Of a stretch of DNA of 53,099 bases, positions 26,191 through 35,984 are shown piece by piece. Numbering within the stretch: position 1 is the first letter of the stretch; every line of letters starts with the position of its first letter. The position numbers and the translations under genes were made by a program. This DNA comes from NIOZ-UU13 sp964653075 (GTDB lineage: Bacteria > Planctomycetota > Phycisphaerae > Sedimentisphaerales > Anaerobacaceae), in NCBI GenBank assembly GCA_964653075.1, contig CAZZAX010000022.1:1-53099 (forward strand), read 5' to 3'. Under the pieces are notes generated by a model, which saw only the letters and a program-made list of their open reading frames with translations, was not told the DNA's origin and did not search any database.

Positions 26191-27681
26191 ATGGAAGTGA
26201 GTAAATATAATTACACCCGTCGTCATTTTCTAAAAGGCATAGGTTTGGGAGCCGCTGCTTTTGCCATTCAGAGTTCAGGGGACTCTACAAGGCTTTTTGC
26301 AAATGAGACCACAGATAAAAAACCCAATTTCGTTTTTATATTAGTTGATGATTTAGGCTGGATAGACACGGGCTGTTACGGCAGCAAGTTTTACGAAACG
26401 CCGAATATAGACAGACTTGCTGCTGAGGGTATGCGGTTCACCGACGCTTACGCGGCCTGTGCAGTCTGCTCACCGACGCGAGCGGCTGTGATGACGGGAC
26501 GCTACCCGGCCCGGCTCGGCGTTACCGACTGGATACGTTCCCGTTTCCAGGGAGGTAAAATCCCGGCAAATAAAAAGAATCCGAGTGAGTATGTTGGCGG
26601 TAAAAATAAAAAGCTGCTGTGCCCCCCTAACGCACTGTGGATGGAGCTCGAAGAAATCACTATTGCCGAAGCACTCAAATCGGCAGGATACACATCATGT
26701 CATATAGGTAAGTGGCATTTAGGCGCAGACGACTGGTATCCGGACAGACAGGGTTTCGATTTAAATATCGGCGGATGCGACTTCGGCCAGCCACCGAATT
26801 ATTTCGATCCGTATTTTCGAAAAGGTCAGGGAGCAATTCCTACACTGAAATCTCGTGACAATGGTGAATACCTTACCGACCGCGAAGCCGATGAAGCGGT
26901 TAATTTTATCCGCCGCCATAAAGACAAACCGTTCTTCCTTTATATGGCCCACTACGCCGTCCATACACCCATCCAGGCCAAGAAAGACCTGATTGAAAAA
27001 TACAAATCGAAACAACCTACAAACCAGAAAAATCCTACATATGCAGCAATGGTTGAGAGTGTGGATGATGCTGTAGGCAGGATTTGTTCGGCGCTCGACG
27101 AGCTTAATCTGGCCGAAAATACAATCATTTTCTTCACCAGCGATAACGGTGGTTTGCTCGGCCCAACAAATAACGCACCTCTTCGTTCCGGCAAGAGCTT
27201 TCCGTATGAAGGCGGTATCCGCGAACCTCTGATAGTGCGATGGCCTGAAGTCATTAAGCCGGGAACAATCAGTCATGAACCGGTAACCAGTGTCGACTAT
27301 TTCCCGACCATTTGCCAGGCCGCCGGTGTTCCACTGCCAACCGACCGTGACATAGACGGCGTTTCACTTCTTGGCCATCTAAAATCAAACGGCACCCGGG
27401 AGCTGAACCGTTACGCAATATACTGGCACTTCCCTCATTATCGAGGAAGCATTGTTCCCTACAGTATCATTCGGGAAGGAAGCTTCAAGCTCATCAAAAG
27501 ATATGAAGGTAAACCATTCGAACTGTTTAATCTAAAAAGCGACCTCTCCGAGGAAAATGACCTTTCGCAAATATTACCTGCAAAGGTCAGGCAGCTCGAT
27601 GCTAAATTAAGACGCTGGCTGCGTCTCACCGGCGCTAAATTACCCAAATCGAATCCGGACTATGTCTCGAATACCTCTTAA
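26191..27681 (+). CDS. Tat-exported type I sulfatase
   Basis: This 496-residue arylsulfatase-A-like enzyme hydrolyses a sulfate ester, probably on a sugar. A Tat signal (TRRHFLKG, residues 9-16) is followed by the metal-binding Asp53-Asp54 (VDDLGW) and the formylglycine motif Cys93-Ser-Pro-Thr-Arg97, which is canonical C-x-P-x-R. The GKWHLG and SDNGG motifs complete the active site, so the enzyme should be functional after cysteine conversion. The ATG lies very close to GGAG; a GTG two codons later, at 26197, would have a better spacing and is an alternative start. It follows the glycosidase-like gene by 27 bases. Confidence 0.93.
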   Translation: MEVSKYNYTRRHFLKGIGLGAAAFAIQSSGDSTRLFANETTDKKPNFVFILVDDLGWIDTGCYGSKFYETPNIDRLAAEGMRFTDAYAACAVCSPTRAAVMTGRYPARLGVTDWIRSRFQGGKIPANKKNPSEYVGGKNKKLLCPPNALWMELEEITIAEALKSAGYTSCHIGKWHLGADDWYPDRQGFDLNIGGCDFGQPPNYFDPYFRKGQGAIPTLKSRDNGEYLTDREADEAVNFIRRHKDKPFFLYMAHYAVHTPIQAKKDLIEKYKSKQPTNQKNPTYAAMVESVDDAVGRICSALDELNLAENTIIFFTSDNGGLLGPTNNAPLRSGKSFPYEGGIREPLIVRWPEVIKPGTISHEPVTSVDYFPTICQAAGVPLPTDRDIDGVSLLGHLKSNGTRELNRYAIYWHFPHYRGSIVPYSIIREGSFKLIKRYEGKPFELFNLKSDLSEENDLSQILPAKVRQLDAKLRRWLRLTGAKLPKSNPDYVSNTS

Positions 27682-27735
27682 TGGAAAAGCACGTAAAAGT
27701 AAAAATATAATATATATGCAAAAGGAAATTAAATT

Positions 27736-29604
27736 ATGAAAAGACGCAATTTTCTCAAAGCTATAGGTGCCGGTACCATCTCTATAACTCTTCCGTCATG
27801 TATTAACGCTCAACAGCCTTCTGACAAAAATACTCGGCCAAATATCCTATGGATTTTATCTGAAGACATCTGCCCAGACCTTAGCTGTTACGGCACACCT
27901 GCGGTGGAAACTCCGAATCTCGATAAACTCGCCGAACAGGGCGTCCGATTCACCAACGCATTTACTACCAGCCCGGTCTGCTCTACCAGCCGCTCGGCTA
28001 TGATTACAGGTATGCACCAGGGTTCCATTGGTGCTCACCATCATCGAAGCCATCGTAAGGATGGATATGTGTTGCCTGAGCCGATACGCCTGATAACAGA
28101 ATATTTCCGACAGGCAGGATACTTTACGGCCAATGTCAAGACGGCCGCTCCCGGAGTACGCGGCTCAGGTAAGACAGATTTCAACTTTAAATACAGTAAG
28201 CCCTTTGACGGCAGCGACTGGAATCAGCGGGCACACGGTCAGCCATTCTTCGCACAGCTATCAATCAGTATGACTCATCGCGGTGGACAATGGAAAGGTC
28301 TGGATAAAAAACTCGATAATCCCGTTGATCCGACGAAAGTCAAATTGCCCCCCTACTTTCCCAACCATCTCGTGGCGCGTGCAGACTGGGCAACGTATTT
28401 AAACTCCATCCAGATGATGGACCAATACGTCGGAAAAATTATGCAGCGCCTCGATAACGAGGGATTAACGGACAATACGGTTGTAATCTTCATCGGTGAC
28501 CACGGCCGTTGTCATGTCCGCGGCAAGCAGTGGCTTTACGATGCCGGAATTCGTATTCCTTTAATCGTTCGCTGGCCAGGCAAATTAAAACCGGGTTATG
28601 TGAATGAAGACTTAGTTAGTGCTATCGATATTTCAGCAACGGTTTTGAAAATTTCAGGCATTCAACCTCCAAAACATATGCAGGGCAAGGTTTTTCTCGG
28701 TCCAGGTGCACAGAAGCGAGAATATATCTTTGCATCTCGCGGCCGATGCGACGAAACTATAGAGTGTATTCGCTGTGTGCATGACAAACGCTACAGCTAC
28801 ATTCGAAACTACATGCCGTACCGTCCATGGATGGCTCCCAATCGCTATAAGGACACCAGCTATCCGGTGCGTAATCTCTTGCGCAGCCTTCATGCCGAAG
28901 GTAAACTTACCCCGGCCCAGATGAAATTCATGGCGCCGACCAAGCCGCCGGAGGAATTATACGACCTGAAAAATGACCCTTATGAGCTGCATAATCTGGC
29001 CAGCTCACCCAGGCATCAAAATGTCTTAAGGCGTATGCGTGCAGCCCATATTAAATGGTTGCATCAAACCGGTGATCTGGGTCTGATTCCAGAACCGCAG
29101 CTCGAGGAAATGTATCTAAAGCACGGCAACGGCTATGACATACTGGCCCAGTCTGAAAATCATGACCTTATTGATCGCATTCGAAAGGTAATAGAGCTCG
29201 CTGAATCTGGTAAATCGGCGATACCGAAACTCATAACTGCAATGCAGGACAAAAGTCCGTCGGTACGATGGTGGGCAGCTATCGGTCTGGGTAATATGGA
29301 TTCGGACGCCCAAGTAGCTGAAACCGTATTACAAAAAGCCTTGCAAGATAATTCCGCTTCGGTCCGCGTTGCCGCGGCACGAGCATTCTGCCGGATGGGC
29401 AGAAGCCCGCAAGCCTTAAAACTATTAGTAGAGGAGCTGCAAAACAAAGATAATAAGATCGTTCGTCACTACGCTGCTCTGGAACTGGAAGAGCTCGGCG
29501 ACAAAGCCGGAGAATACATAGAAGAGATTCGAGCCGCACGAAATGACAGTTATGATGGTGTCAAACGGGTAACTACCCGTATCGTAAACACCCTGGAAAA
29601 ATAA
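27736..29604 (+). CDS. Tat-exported sulfatase with C-terminal HEAT repeats
   Basis: This 622-residue protein has a twin-arginine signal (RRNFLK, residues 3-8) with a possible lipoprotein cysteine (LPSC) at residue 22. The sulfatase domain (about 34-490) has SED at 42-44, GDHG late in the chain and the HHHRSHR segment seen in heparan N-sulfatase-like planctomycete enzymes. The maturation motif is Cys82-Ser-Thr-Ser-Arg86, with Thr where the consensus has Pro or Ala. Residues about 500-622 form three to four HEAT-like repeats (KSPSVRWWAAIGLGNM, NSASVRVAAARAFCRM), a protein-binding or spacer module. AAGGA stands 9 nt before the ATG. It closes the plus-strand cluster. Confidence 0.9.
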   Translation: MKRRNFLKAIGAGTISITLPSCINAQQPSDKNTRPNILWILSEDICPDLSCYGTPAVETPNLDKLAEQGVRFTNAFTTSPVCSTSRSAMITGMHQGSIGAHHHRSHRKDGYVLPEPIRLITEYFRQAGYFTANVKTAAPGVRGSGKTDFNFKYSKPFDGSDWNQRAHGQPFFAQLSISMTHRGGQWKGLDKKLDNPVDPTKVKLPPYFPNHLVARADWATYLNSIQMMDQYVGKIMQRLDNEGLTDNTVVIFIGDHGRCHVRGKQWLYDAGIRIPLIVRWPGKLKPGYVNEDLVSAIDISATVLKISGIQPPKHMQGKVFLGPGAQKREYIFASRGRCDETIECIRCVHDKRYSYIRNYMPYRPWMAPNRYKDTSYPVRNLLRSLHAEGKLTPAQMKFMAPTKPPEELYDLKNDPYELHNLASSPRHQNVLRRMRAAHIKWLHQTGDLGLIPEPQLEEMYLKHGNGYDILAQSENHDLIDRIRKVIELAESGKSAIPKLITAMQDKSPSVRWWAAIGLGNMDSDAQVAETVLQKALQDNSASVRVAAARAFCRMGRSPQALKLLVEELQNKDNKIVRHYAALELEELGDKAGEYIEEIRAARNDSYDGVKRVTTRIVNTLEK

Positions 29605-29652
29605 ATCGCGGCTAATCCTGAACAAATTGCTCAAGGATACAAGTAATCATTT

Positions 29653-30612
29653 TCACTTTAACTTGAGAGGTATGCCTTTAATACGGGCCTGAGTTATGAA
29701 CGACTTTAATTCTTCCAGCAGTAGTTGTATTTGCTGAGTATCTTCGAGCAGATTTTCATAAAATCGCCCGTCATTAATAAGCCTGGCGACACTGCCCTGG
29801 CCATTGTTTATTTTCTCCAGGATTAGCCGCATTTGCGCCGAAGCTTTACCTATTTCTTCGCTCGTATCGACCATCGCAACAATGAGTTCTTCTGTTTTAG
29901 TATCAATATTCGTCAAAGCTGTTGTCCCTGCAATGGCGAATTTTCGGAATTCTTCTATTGTCTGCTTTGCTCCCTGCGATGCTTCGGTAAGATTAGCTAT
30001 AGTTTTCTGTAGGTTTTCTTTGTTGCTGCGATTGCCGAGTATATCATTGGCGTTAGCAATAAGAACCCTGAGGCCCTCAACCAAATCGTCCAGCTTTTTT
30101 TGGCTCTCCTCGGGAAAAAATTCACTGGTGATACCGGTCGAGCCCTGCAAAAATATCTTGTCCACCAAATAAATTGTCTCCGGCCGGTTCGGGTCTAACG
30201 GCTCTGCAGGTCTCTCAGGGTACTGTTTAAGTTCGATATAACTGCTGCCCAGACCCCGGCTCATTAGTTTTACATCAATGTTAGATGGGATATTAACATA
30301 CATTTTGTCGATACTAAGAATAACAACCGTTTGATAATACTCTAAGCCGGTTTCCATATCCTTTCGTATATCAGGTGCCATAACCTTTGTAACCCTGCCG
30401 ATTTGATAGCCGCAAAAGCGCACCGGTGTATCAGTCTGCACTCCCGGCGCTGTCGGGAATTGAACGTAAACATCAAAAGAACCCATCTTGGTAACTGCTG
30501 TCGGTAAATCACCGAACTTAAATATTAACCATACAAGCGCACATACGCCTACTACCACAAAAACGCCTACAATCATATTGCGTCTTCTTTGGGTGGTTTC
30601 ATAGTCACTCAC
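29653..30612 (-). CDS. MCE/MlaD-domain membrane-anchored protein
   Basis: This 319-residue protein has one N-terminal membrane helix (about 14-33), a single MCE domain (about 42-120; GSFDVYVQFPTAPGVQTDTPVRFCGYQIGRV) and a long helical C-terminal region that is predicted to form coiled coil. MCE proteins form hexameric rings that carry lipids between membranes, usually with an ABC permease (MlaE) and ATPase (MlaF), neither of which is visible next to it. The start is GTG, in a GTGA overlap with the stop of the MerR-like gene, with GGGAG 6 nt upstream; translational coupling is likely. Confidence 0.88.
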   Translation of the reverse strand: MSDYETTQRRRNMIVGVFVVVGVCALVWLIFKFGDLPTAVTKMGSFDVYVQFPTAPGVQTDTPVRFCGYQIGRVTKVMAPDIRKDMETGLEYYQTVVILSIDKMYVNIPSNIDVKLMSRGLGSSYIELKQYPERPAEPLDPNRPETIYLVDKIFLQGSTGITSEFFPEESQKKLDDLVEGLRVLIANANDILGNRSNKENLQKTIANLTEASQGAKQTIEEFRKFAIAGTTALTNIDTKTEELIVAMVDTSEEIGKASAQMRLILEKINNGQGSVARLINDGRFYENLLEDTQQIQLLLEELKSFITQARIKGIPLKLK

Positions 30613-30869
30613 TGTTCACTCCCTTTCATATCACTGCGGCCTTCCATAAACAACTCCCTTATAGCACGCAAAGGATAGCCGCTGTCATTAAGTTTTTTTA
30701 TCAGTTTAATTCGTTCAATGCCCTTTTCATCGAACATCCTCCTTCCGCTCGGTGTTACTTCCGTCGGCTCCAGCAGTCCGACCATAAGATAATATTGCAG
30801 AGATTGCCGGGAAATGCCAGCTTTTTTTGCCGCTGTACCTATAGGTAACAAATTTCCTTTCCCGCTCAA
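30609..30869 (-). CDS. Small MerR-type transcription regulator
   Basis: This 86-residue protein consists almost only of a MerR winged-helix DNA-binding domain (about 9-75): GTAAKKAGISRQSLQYYLMVGLL then RRMFDEKGIERIKLIKKL. The usual RYY of the recognition segment is QYY here. No C-terminal effector domain or metal-binding cysteines remain, so the signal it senses is unclear. The start codon is TTG (30867-30869). It is coupled by a 4-bp overlap to the MCE gene and may regulate the pair through the direct repeats at 30902-30953. Confidence 0.85.
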   Translation of the reverse strand: MSGKGNLLPIGTAAKKAGISRQSLQYYLMVGLLEPTEVTPSGRRMFDEKGIERIKLIKKLNDSGYPLRAIRELFMEGRSDMKGSEQ

Positions 30870-30901
30870 TGCTCATCCCCAAAAATGAAAGAACATAAAG
30901 T

Positions 30902-30953
30902 AACCAAATATAACAACCAAAATTGTACTATATTTCACCAAAAGATAACAACC
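30902..30953 (-). promoter_or_regulatory. MerR-MCE promoter candidate with two direct repeats
   Basis: AACCAAATATAACAACC (30902-30918) and ACCAAAAGATAACAACC (30937-30953) are 35 bases apart. Between them on the minus strand are TACAAT (30922-30927) and TTGTTA (30946-30951) with an 18-bp spacer, ending about 55 bases before the TTG start. The upstream repeat covers the -35 box and the downstream one the start-site region, a plausible autoregulatory arrangement. Direct repeats are unusual for MerR proteins, which mostly bind dyads in long spacers. Confidence 0.4.
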
Positions 30954-31139
30954 ACAAAAAAATACGCTAAATAAAGAGGACACGATAAATGCTGTGGATA
31001 AGCTCTTGAGCAGGATAAAATCAGCCGTTTCCCTGCTATTGGTTACCATAACATATATCGACAACTATATTAAAAGGCATTTAACTTTTATGGTTTCAAC
31101 CAACTGAAGCCTGCATTATTGTTGTTTTATGATGTGAAT

Positions 31140-34100
31140 TCAGGGCCTGCTGCCGGTCGTGGGTGAGGCTGCCTGCCAGTTAGCAGGTGCATTGCCTGAA
31201 TGATACTGGTCGGTAAAGACTCTCTGAAGGACGTCACCTGAACCATCAGCAGTCTCAGGCCAGGGTGCAACATCAGCGTAAATCACTTCATCCACAATGA
31301 CCCAGCAAACCGACTCACCCGGTTGGTCCGGTGCTAAAGGATATTCCAGCGCAAGTCGTTCACCGCCATTAGAGAGAGAGCCTGACCAGGGACCCACTAT
31401 CTGAACACCGGCTGTTAAAGAATGGGCATTATATGCAGCAATAAAAGTATCCAATCGAGTTGTTTCCGCAGCCGGGTCGAAGCCTACTACTACCAATCTC
31501 CCGTCGGCGGGTATCGATATAACTGCCGGAAACGTGTAATCAACGGCTCCATCCAGGCGCCATGCGCCTACGACATTTTCCAGATAAACCGTGTCTGCTG
31601 TGGGATTATACAACTCGATATACTCCTCATTAAGCTCTAAAGGATGATACATCAGCTCGTCAATTACCACATCCAAAAAGGGATTTCCATTGGCTGCATC
31701 CCGTGACATTGACATAGAAAGCCAATCCGCTCCGCCATCCGGATAACGGCCAAGGGATATATCATTATCCTGACCTTTAAATCTGATACAGTCGACCACG
31801 CGATCTTCCGAATTACCGGGCAGATAAGAAAGAACAACCTCCTCTCCGCCTTTGTTCAAACCAAATCCACTGCTGATGGGATTATGAAAATCATTTACTT
31901 CGTCAAAACTAATCCAGCTATAACCGGGAATATCAATCGCAGGAATAGCCCACTTCTTTAGCTCATGGACGTCATCGCTGAGATACCAGCCCTGCAGATT
32001 AATACTTGTTCCTGTCGTATTATAAAGCTCTATCCAGTCACTGGAATCATACTGTGGATGTTGAGGGTCACTATAATTTGTATGTGCCATAATTTCATTA
32101 AGGACAACGGTAGTTACAGTTTCAGGGTCATCCAGACCCGGTGAACCAACAAAATATGTGCACGCGCGCCAGTTACCACCGTAGTTCAGTGAACCTTCAG
32201 GTTCATCAAGAATCGCACCATCCAACGGCACGAGAGAATGACCGCCACCATCGGCTGACAGGGGCCAGCCCCGGCCGTCATCGTACTCGAACTTTGCAAT
32301 GACACCGTTCCAGAAATCTTCCAGGGTTATGTTTTCTCCGCTGTTTGACAGGTTGCCGGAATAATCGCCGGCAATTTTATCAGAAAAACTCAAACCATAG
32401 CGAGATATAAAAGCAGCTTCATCCTTGACCACAAGGACAAACTCGCCGGGCAAAAGACTCTTAATACGACTGATACCAAAATCAAATGTAATACCATCAG
32501 TAAAAGAAACAAAAGTCAAATCAATTGTTTCGTCACCGATATTCTTTAATTCGACAAATTCGAATTCATCGTTATCAGTAGAATCGCCCGTATTAACCTC
32601 GGGAGGATTGTACATTATTTCGGTAATTCTAAGATTCTCCAGAATTCCTGCCGACAGCGGCGGCCCGGCTATAAACTGAACAGCCTCGGACCAGTGACTC
32701 CATCGGCCGCTGGTATCTTTCATCCGGCAGCGAACTCTATATGTGTCCCCAACATTGACTGCACTGGCTGGTATTTGTATGTCACGATTGAAGTGCGTAA
32801 TCTCCTGGCTTTCCCAAACGGCATCTATCTCATATTTTCCCGGCCTCCGGTTGTAACTGCGCGGCGTACTCGATGGCTCACTTTGTTCAGCCGGCTCAGA
32901 AATCAATCGAATATCAATAAAACAATCGGAGCTGTTGCTAAGATATGAATTGATTACCTGCACTGCGACTACGTTTGTACCTGAAACGAGATAACTTTGT
33001 GGCTCGGGTAAAGTAAAAGCAGTAAAATCACGGTTTTCTGAACGATTACTGACAACCGCATCAAAAGGCAGCTCCGCCGAATGCGTGTTACCGGATACGA
33101 CATGGACTCCATTAATCCAAATATTTACACCATCATCGTATTTGGCTTGAAGTGACAATATCCCGATTTCATCGAGGTCTGTTATATTAAATGTCTTTCG
33201 CAGATACACAGTCGTGTATTGCCCTCTCATATCACTTAGATTAGTAACAATGAATGATTCGCCGTATCCGATGGCCGTTTTACCAATTAGCCAGTTTGAA
33301 TCATTAAAGCCGACCTGGCGCCAAGTATCTCGCCCCATTGAAGGCTCTTGCATACCTTTGAAATATTTCCACTCGGCGCCGTCCTCTATCAGCAAAACAC
33401 TTCGGTCTTGATCTACAGGCACAACCTGTGAGCCGGGATATACCTCTGCAATACGCCATTTCATCGAAGCAAAGGTACCATTACCCTGTGGGTCACTAAA
33501 AGGACTTGTCTCGAACGTAAGCGAATTGATTGGAAAATCAGGTCCGCAGGTAGCTGTTACGTCAGGTGTGTCCGGCAGAGCTGCATCATATGTGGGTGTA
33601 TCGAACTCCCGGTTGCTTGAGGTAACATAATCTTTCATTATCTGGACCATTCCGGGAAAGTCATTGGTAGCGGCCCTCTGATAAAACCGGCCTTTGCCTG
33701 CCTTGAATGAAGCTGCGCGGGAAAGATACTCCGGATAGGCCTCGTTACTCATAACCCAGTGGTAGTCCCACATGGCCCGGTCGGCATCCACTATTGAAAG
33801 CCCGCCGCTGGGGTCATCAATGATAGAGGCAAATTCATCAATCAACTGGTTCATCTGCTCAGGATTATAGAGCAAATCATGAAACTCGCGGAGACGATTT
33901 AGAAATTCCAGAAAAAGAGCAGGGCGCATATGGATCCTGCCTTGTTTCCTAAACGGGTCCTCACCGTCACCGTACATATTATTCGCCCAGGTCAGATCAA
34001 TGTCCCATGGTAGCTGAGACCAGATATTAGTCTCAGGATTAAGATAGAAGTAATAGTTTTTCCCGTATCCAACGTCACCGTGGTGAACACCCTCGATGAC

Positions 34101-35984
34101 GGCACGATAGGAATAATAGCACTCCAGGTCAACATTCTCCCGCCACCACTGCTCGCTTGGGTCGGAACCATAGTAGCTCTGCTTAAAAGCATTAAGGTCA
34201 GAGCCATTCGAAACACCTGTGGGACCCTGGTTATTCAATTCTCCATTATGGCCATCGATTTTATAAAGGTTACCATCCGGCAAATCGTGTTCATCCAAAA
34301 AGTGTCCATCCATTTGTTCAAGCGTCAGGTAAAGACCCCAGAAATCACCATCATACTGAGTTCCGCTGCCGGTTATGGGCGGATGCGCGGCATTGAGGGT
34401 ACCATCTTCATACTGCTCATCGATAATCCGAAATTGTAAATAGTTCGTCTTCGGGGCCGGGACTCCGGCCATATTAAAAAGTTTGAAAGTAACCGCCTCA
34501 AACATACCTTGTTCGCCACGGTGCCAATAGTCACCCTGCTGAATGCAGGCAGAAAAGTTAAGTCTGTTCCATTTTGTTGTATTTTTGTTACCAAAATCAT
34601 CACGAGCCTGAAAATAGTGCCCCCGGTTGAAATCGAATTTCCACATGTTCTTGCCCATAGCATAGCGCCAGACACCGCCGCGCATTCGGTACCGGATATG
34701 ATCGTACACTCGTCCATCATATATAAGAGTGCCGTACCATTTGAAATCTTTTCGTTGAGGATCCCCTTGCTCGTGCCGCTCAAGCCAGGTGGCATCCTCA
34801 ACGTCCGATTTCTTACTTATAAGATGATAAACGGGCAGACTTCGCATAACATCGGTACCGTATTCAATAACAGGTGTAATTCCGGGCCGAACAGCACCAC
34901 GCCAGGGCGGCACACCATCATAAACAAAATATGCAAAATTCGGCTGCGGGTCATCCCAGTAAGGTACCCTGAGGCCCTGTCCGCTGTTATCTGTAACTAC
35001 AATTCGATAGCGTATCAGCCTACGGTGAATCTGCAGGGAAGCCGGCATTTGCACTGTGTAAATATAATCGCCGGCAGCCTTATCTCCATCGAGTCCGTCA
35101 TCATTCATCGCTATGCTGGTCCAGTTCGAGTGATACTGCCAATTTACGATATTGATATAGCTGCCGGGCTCGACGATTTGATATACCAGGGAAACTTCAG
35201 CTACTCCATCGGAGTCTGTTACCTTGGCGGTAATGGTTACAACCTCATCAGATTTGGGCTGCAACGGCAGGTGTTTGACCTGCCGGATATGAGGTGGAAT
35301 GTTTTCGGCATAAACAAAGGTATTTTGTCCGGCAGGCGACGGATAAGCCGAACGCCAACTGCCGCCAAGGTCATTGTCAAACAATGGATTGACTAACTGG
35401 ATGGAACTGCCGTTTCCAGGTTGATTTTCAGGTACGGCTTCACCGACAGTAGGCCAGGGAAATCCAAGCTGATAATCGACCTGATCGATTACCTTGCCAT
35501 CGGCATTGCAAAGTTCTACTTTTTCTCCGCTACTATCGAGTTTGCTTGCGAGTTCGAATGGGCCGAATATCGAAGCCTGTGGTATGAAAAATTTGCCGCT
35601 ATTCCATTTTGTGTTAATATGAGCCGGGTCTTGAGCCACAATAACGTAGCTGCCTGCCGGCATTATCGAGCCGGCTGGAAACCTGTAAGTGATTCCGTCG
35701 CTGAAATACCAGCCGGAAAGATTAACATCCGTTGAGCCAAAGTTGTGAAGTTCGATAAATTCTACTAACTCGGTTGCAATATCAGGGTCGTAATGAATCT
35801 CATTAATCACAACCGATGGGATTGTTTCATCAATATCATCATTTAACAGAGCGTTCTCAAAGCTTATCAAATCGTCTTCATAGTCAACACCGAAACTATC
35901 GACTTGAGCATTGGCTTTTACAAACCCGGCCAATGACAAGATTATTATGAGACTAAAAAATAAGAAAATTAAAGACCTGTACAT
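31140..35984 (-). CDS. CotH-kinase and lamin-tail domain giant secreted protein
   Basis: This 1614-residue protein has a signal peptide (1-27). A lamin-tail domain covers about 58-190 (VVINEIHYDPDIATELVEFIELHNFGS), then an Ig-like part (about 230-340). A CotH-like kinase region spans about 370-770 (RYRMRGGVWRYAMGKNMWKFDF, LPWDIDLTWANNMYGDG). A sugar-binding-like sandwich follows (about 860-1010; WINGVHVVSGNT). Three more lamin-tail domains occupy most of 1090-1540. CotH proteins phosphorylate spore-coat proteins in Bacillus; in planctomycetes such combined proteins are common but of unknown role. A GAGG precedes the ATG. It is monocistronic and ends without a recognised cell-wall or PEP-CTERM sorting motif. 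Confidence 0.85.
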   Translation of the reverse strand: MYRSLIFLFFSLIIILSLAGFVKANAQVDSFGVDYEDDLISFENALLNDDIDETIPSVVINEIHYDPDIATELVEFIELHNFGSTDVNLSGWYFSDGITYRFPAGSIMPAGSYVIVAQDPAHINTKWNSGKFFIPQASIFGPFELASKLDSSGEKVELCNADGKVIDQVDYQLGFPWPTVGEAVPENQPGNGSSIQLVNPLFDNDLGGSWRSAYPSPAGQNTFVYAENIPPHIRQVKHLPLQPKSDEVVTITAKVTDSDGVAEVSLVYQIVEPGSYINIVNWQYHSNWTSIAMNDDGLDGDKAAGDYIYTVQMPASLQIHRRLIRYRIVVTDNSGQGLRVPYWDDPQPNFAYFVYDGVPPWRGAVRPGITPVIEYGTDVMRSLPVYHLISKKSDVEDATWLERHEQGDPQRKDFKWYGTLIYDGRVYDHIRYRMRGGVWRYAMGKNMWKFDFNRGHYFQARDDFGNKNTTKWNRLNFSACIQQGDYWHRGEQGMFEAVTFKLFNMAGVPAPKTNYLQFRIIDEQYEDGTLNAAHPPITGSGTQYDGDFWGLYLTLEQMDGHFLDEHDLPDGNLYKIDGHNGELNNQGPTGVSNGSDLNAFKQSYYGSDPSEQWWRENVDLECYYSYRAVIEGVHHGDVGYGKNYYFYLNPETNIWSQLPWDIDLTWANNMYGDGEDPFRKQGRIHMRPALFLEFLNRLREFHDLLYNPEQMNQLIDEFASIIDDPSGGLSIVDADRAMWDYHWVMSNEAYPEYLSRAASFKAGKGRFYQRAATNDFPGMVQIMKDYVTSSNREFDTPTYDAALPDTPDVTATCGPDFPINSLTFETSPFSDPQGNGTFASMKWRIAEVYPGSQVVPVDQDRSVLLIEDGAEWKYFKGMQEPSMGRDTWRQVGFNDSNWLIGKTAIGYGESFIVTNLSDMRGQYTTVYLRKTFNITDLDEIGILSLQAKYDDGVNIWINGVHVVSGNTHSAELPFDAVVSNRSENRDFTAFTLPEPQSYLVSGTNVVAVQVINSYLSNSSDCFIDIRLISEPAEQSEPSSTPRSYNRRPGKYEIDAVWESQEITHFNRDIQIPASAVNVGDTYRVRCRMKDTSGRWSHWSEAVQFIAGPPLSAGILENLRITEIMYNPPEVNTGDSTDNDEFEFVELKNIGDETIDLTFVSFTDGITFDFGISRIKSLLPGEFVLVVKDEAAFISRYGLSFSDKIAGDYSGNLSNSGENITLEDFWNGVIAKFEYDDGRGWPLSADGGGHSLVPLDGAILDEPEGSLNYGGNWRACTYFVGSPGLDDPETVTTVVLNEIMAHTNYSDPQHPQYDSSDWIELYNTTGTSINLQGWYLSDDVHELKKWAIPAIDIPGYSWISFDEVNDFHNPISSGFGLNKGGEEVVLSYLPGNSEDRVVDCIRFKGQDNDISLGRYPDGGADWLSMSMSRDAANGNPFLDVVIDELMYHPLELNEEYIELYNPTADTVYLENVVGAWRLDGAVDYTFPAVISIPADGRLVVVGFDPAAETTRLDTFIAAYNAHSLTAGVQIVGPWSGSLSNGGERLALEYPLAPDQPGESVCWVIVDEVIYADVAPWPETADGSGDVLQRVFTDQYHSGNAPANWQAASPTTGSRP

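Noticed and set aside
29615..29638. Bidirectional terminator between the sulfatase and MCE genes
   Set aside because: The ATCCTGAACAA/TTGCTCAAGGAT dyad has mismatches, low GC and no T-run, so it is too weak to call.
34509..35396. 295-codon plus-strand frame
   Set aside because: It is antisense to the CotH/lamin-tail gene and shows no domain.
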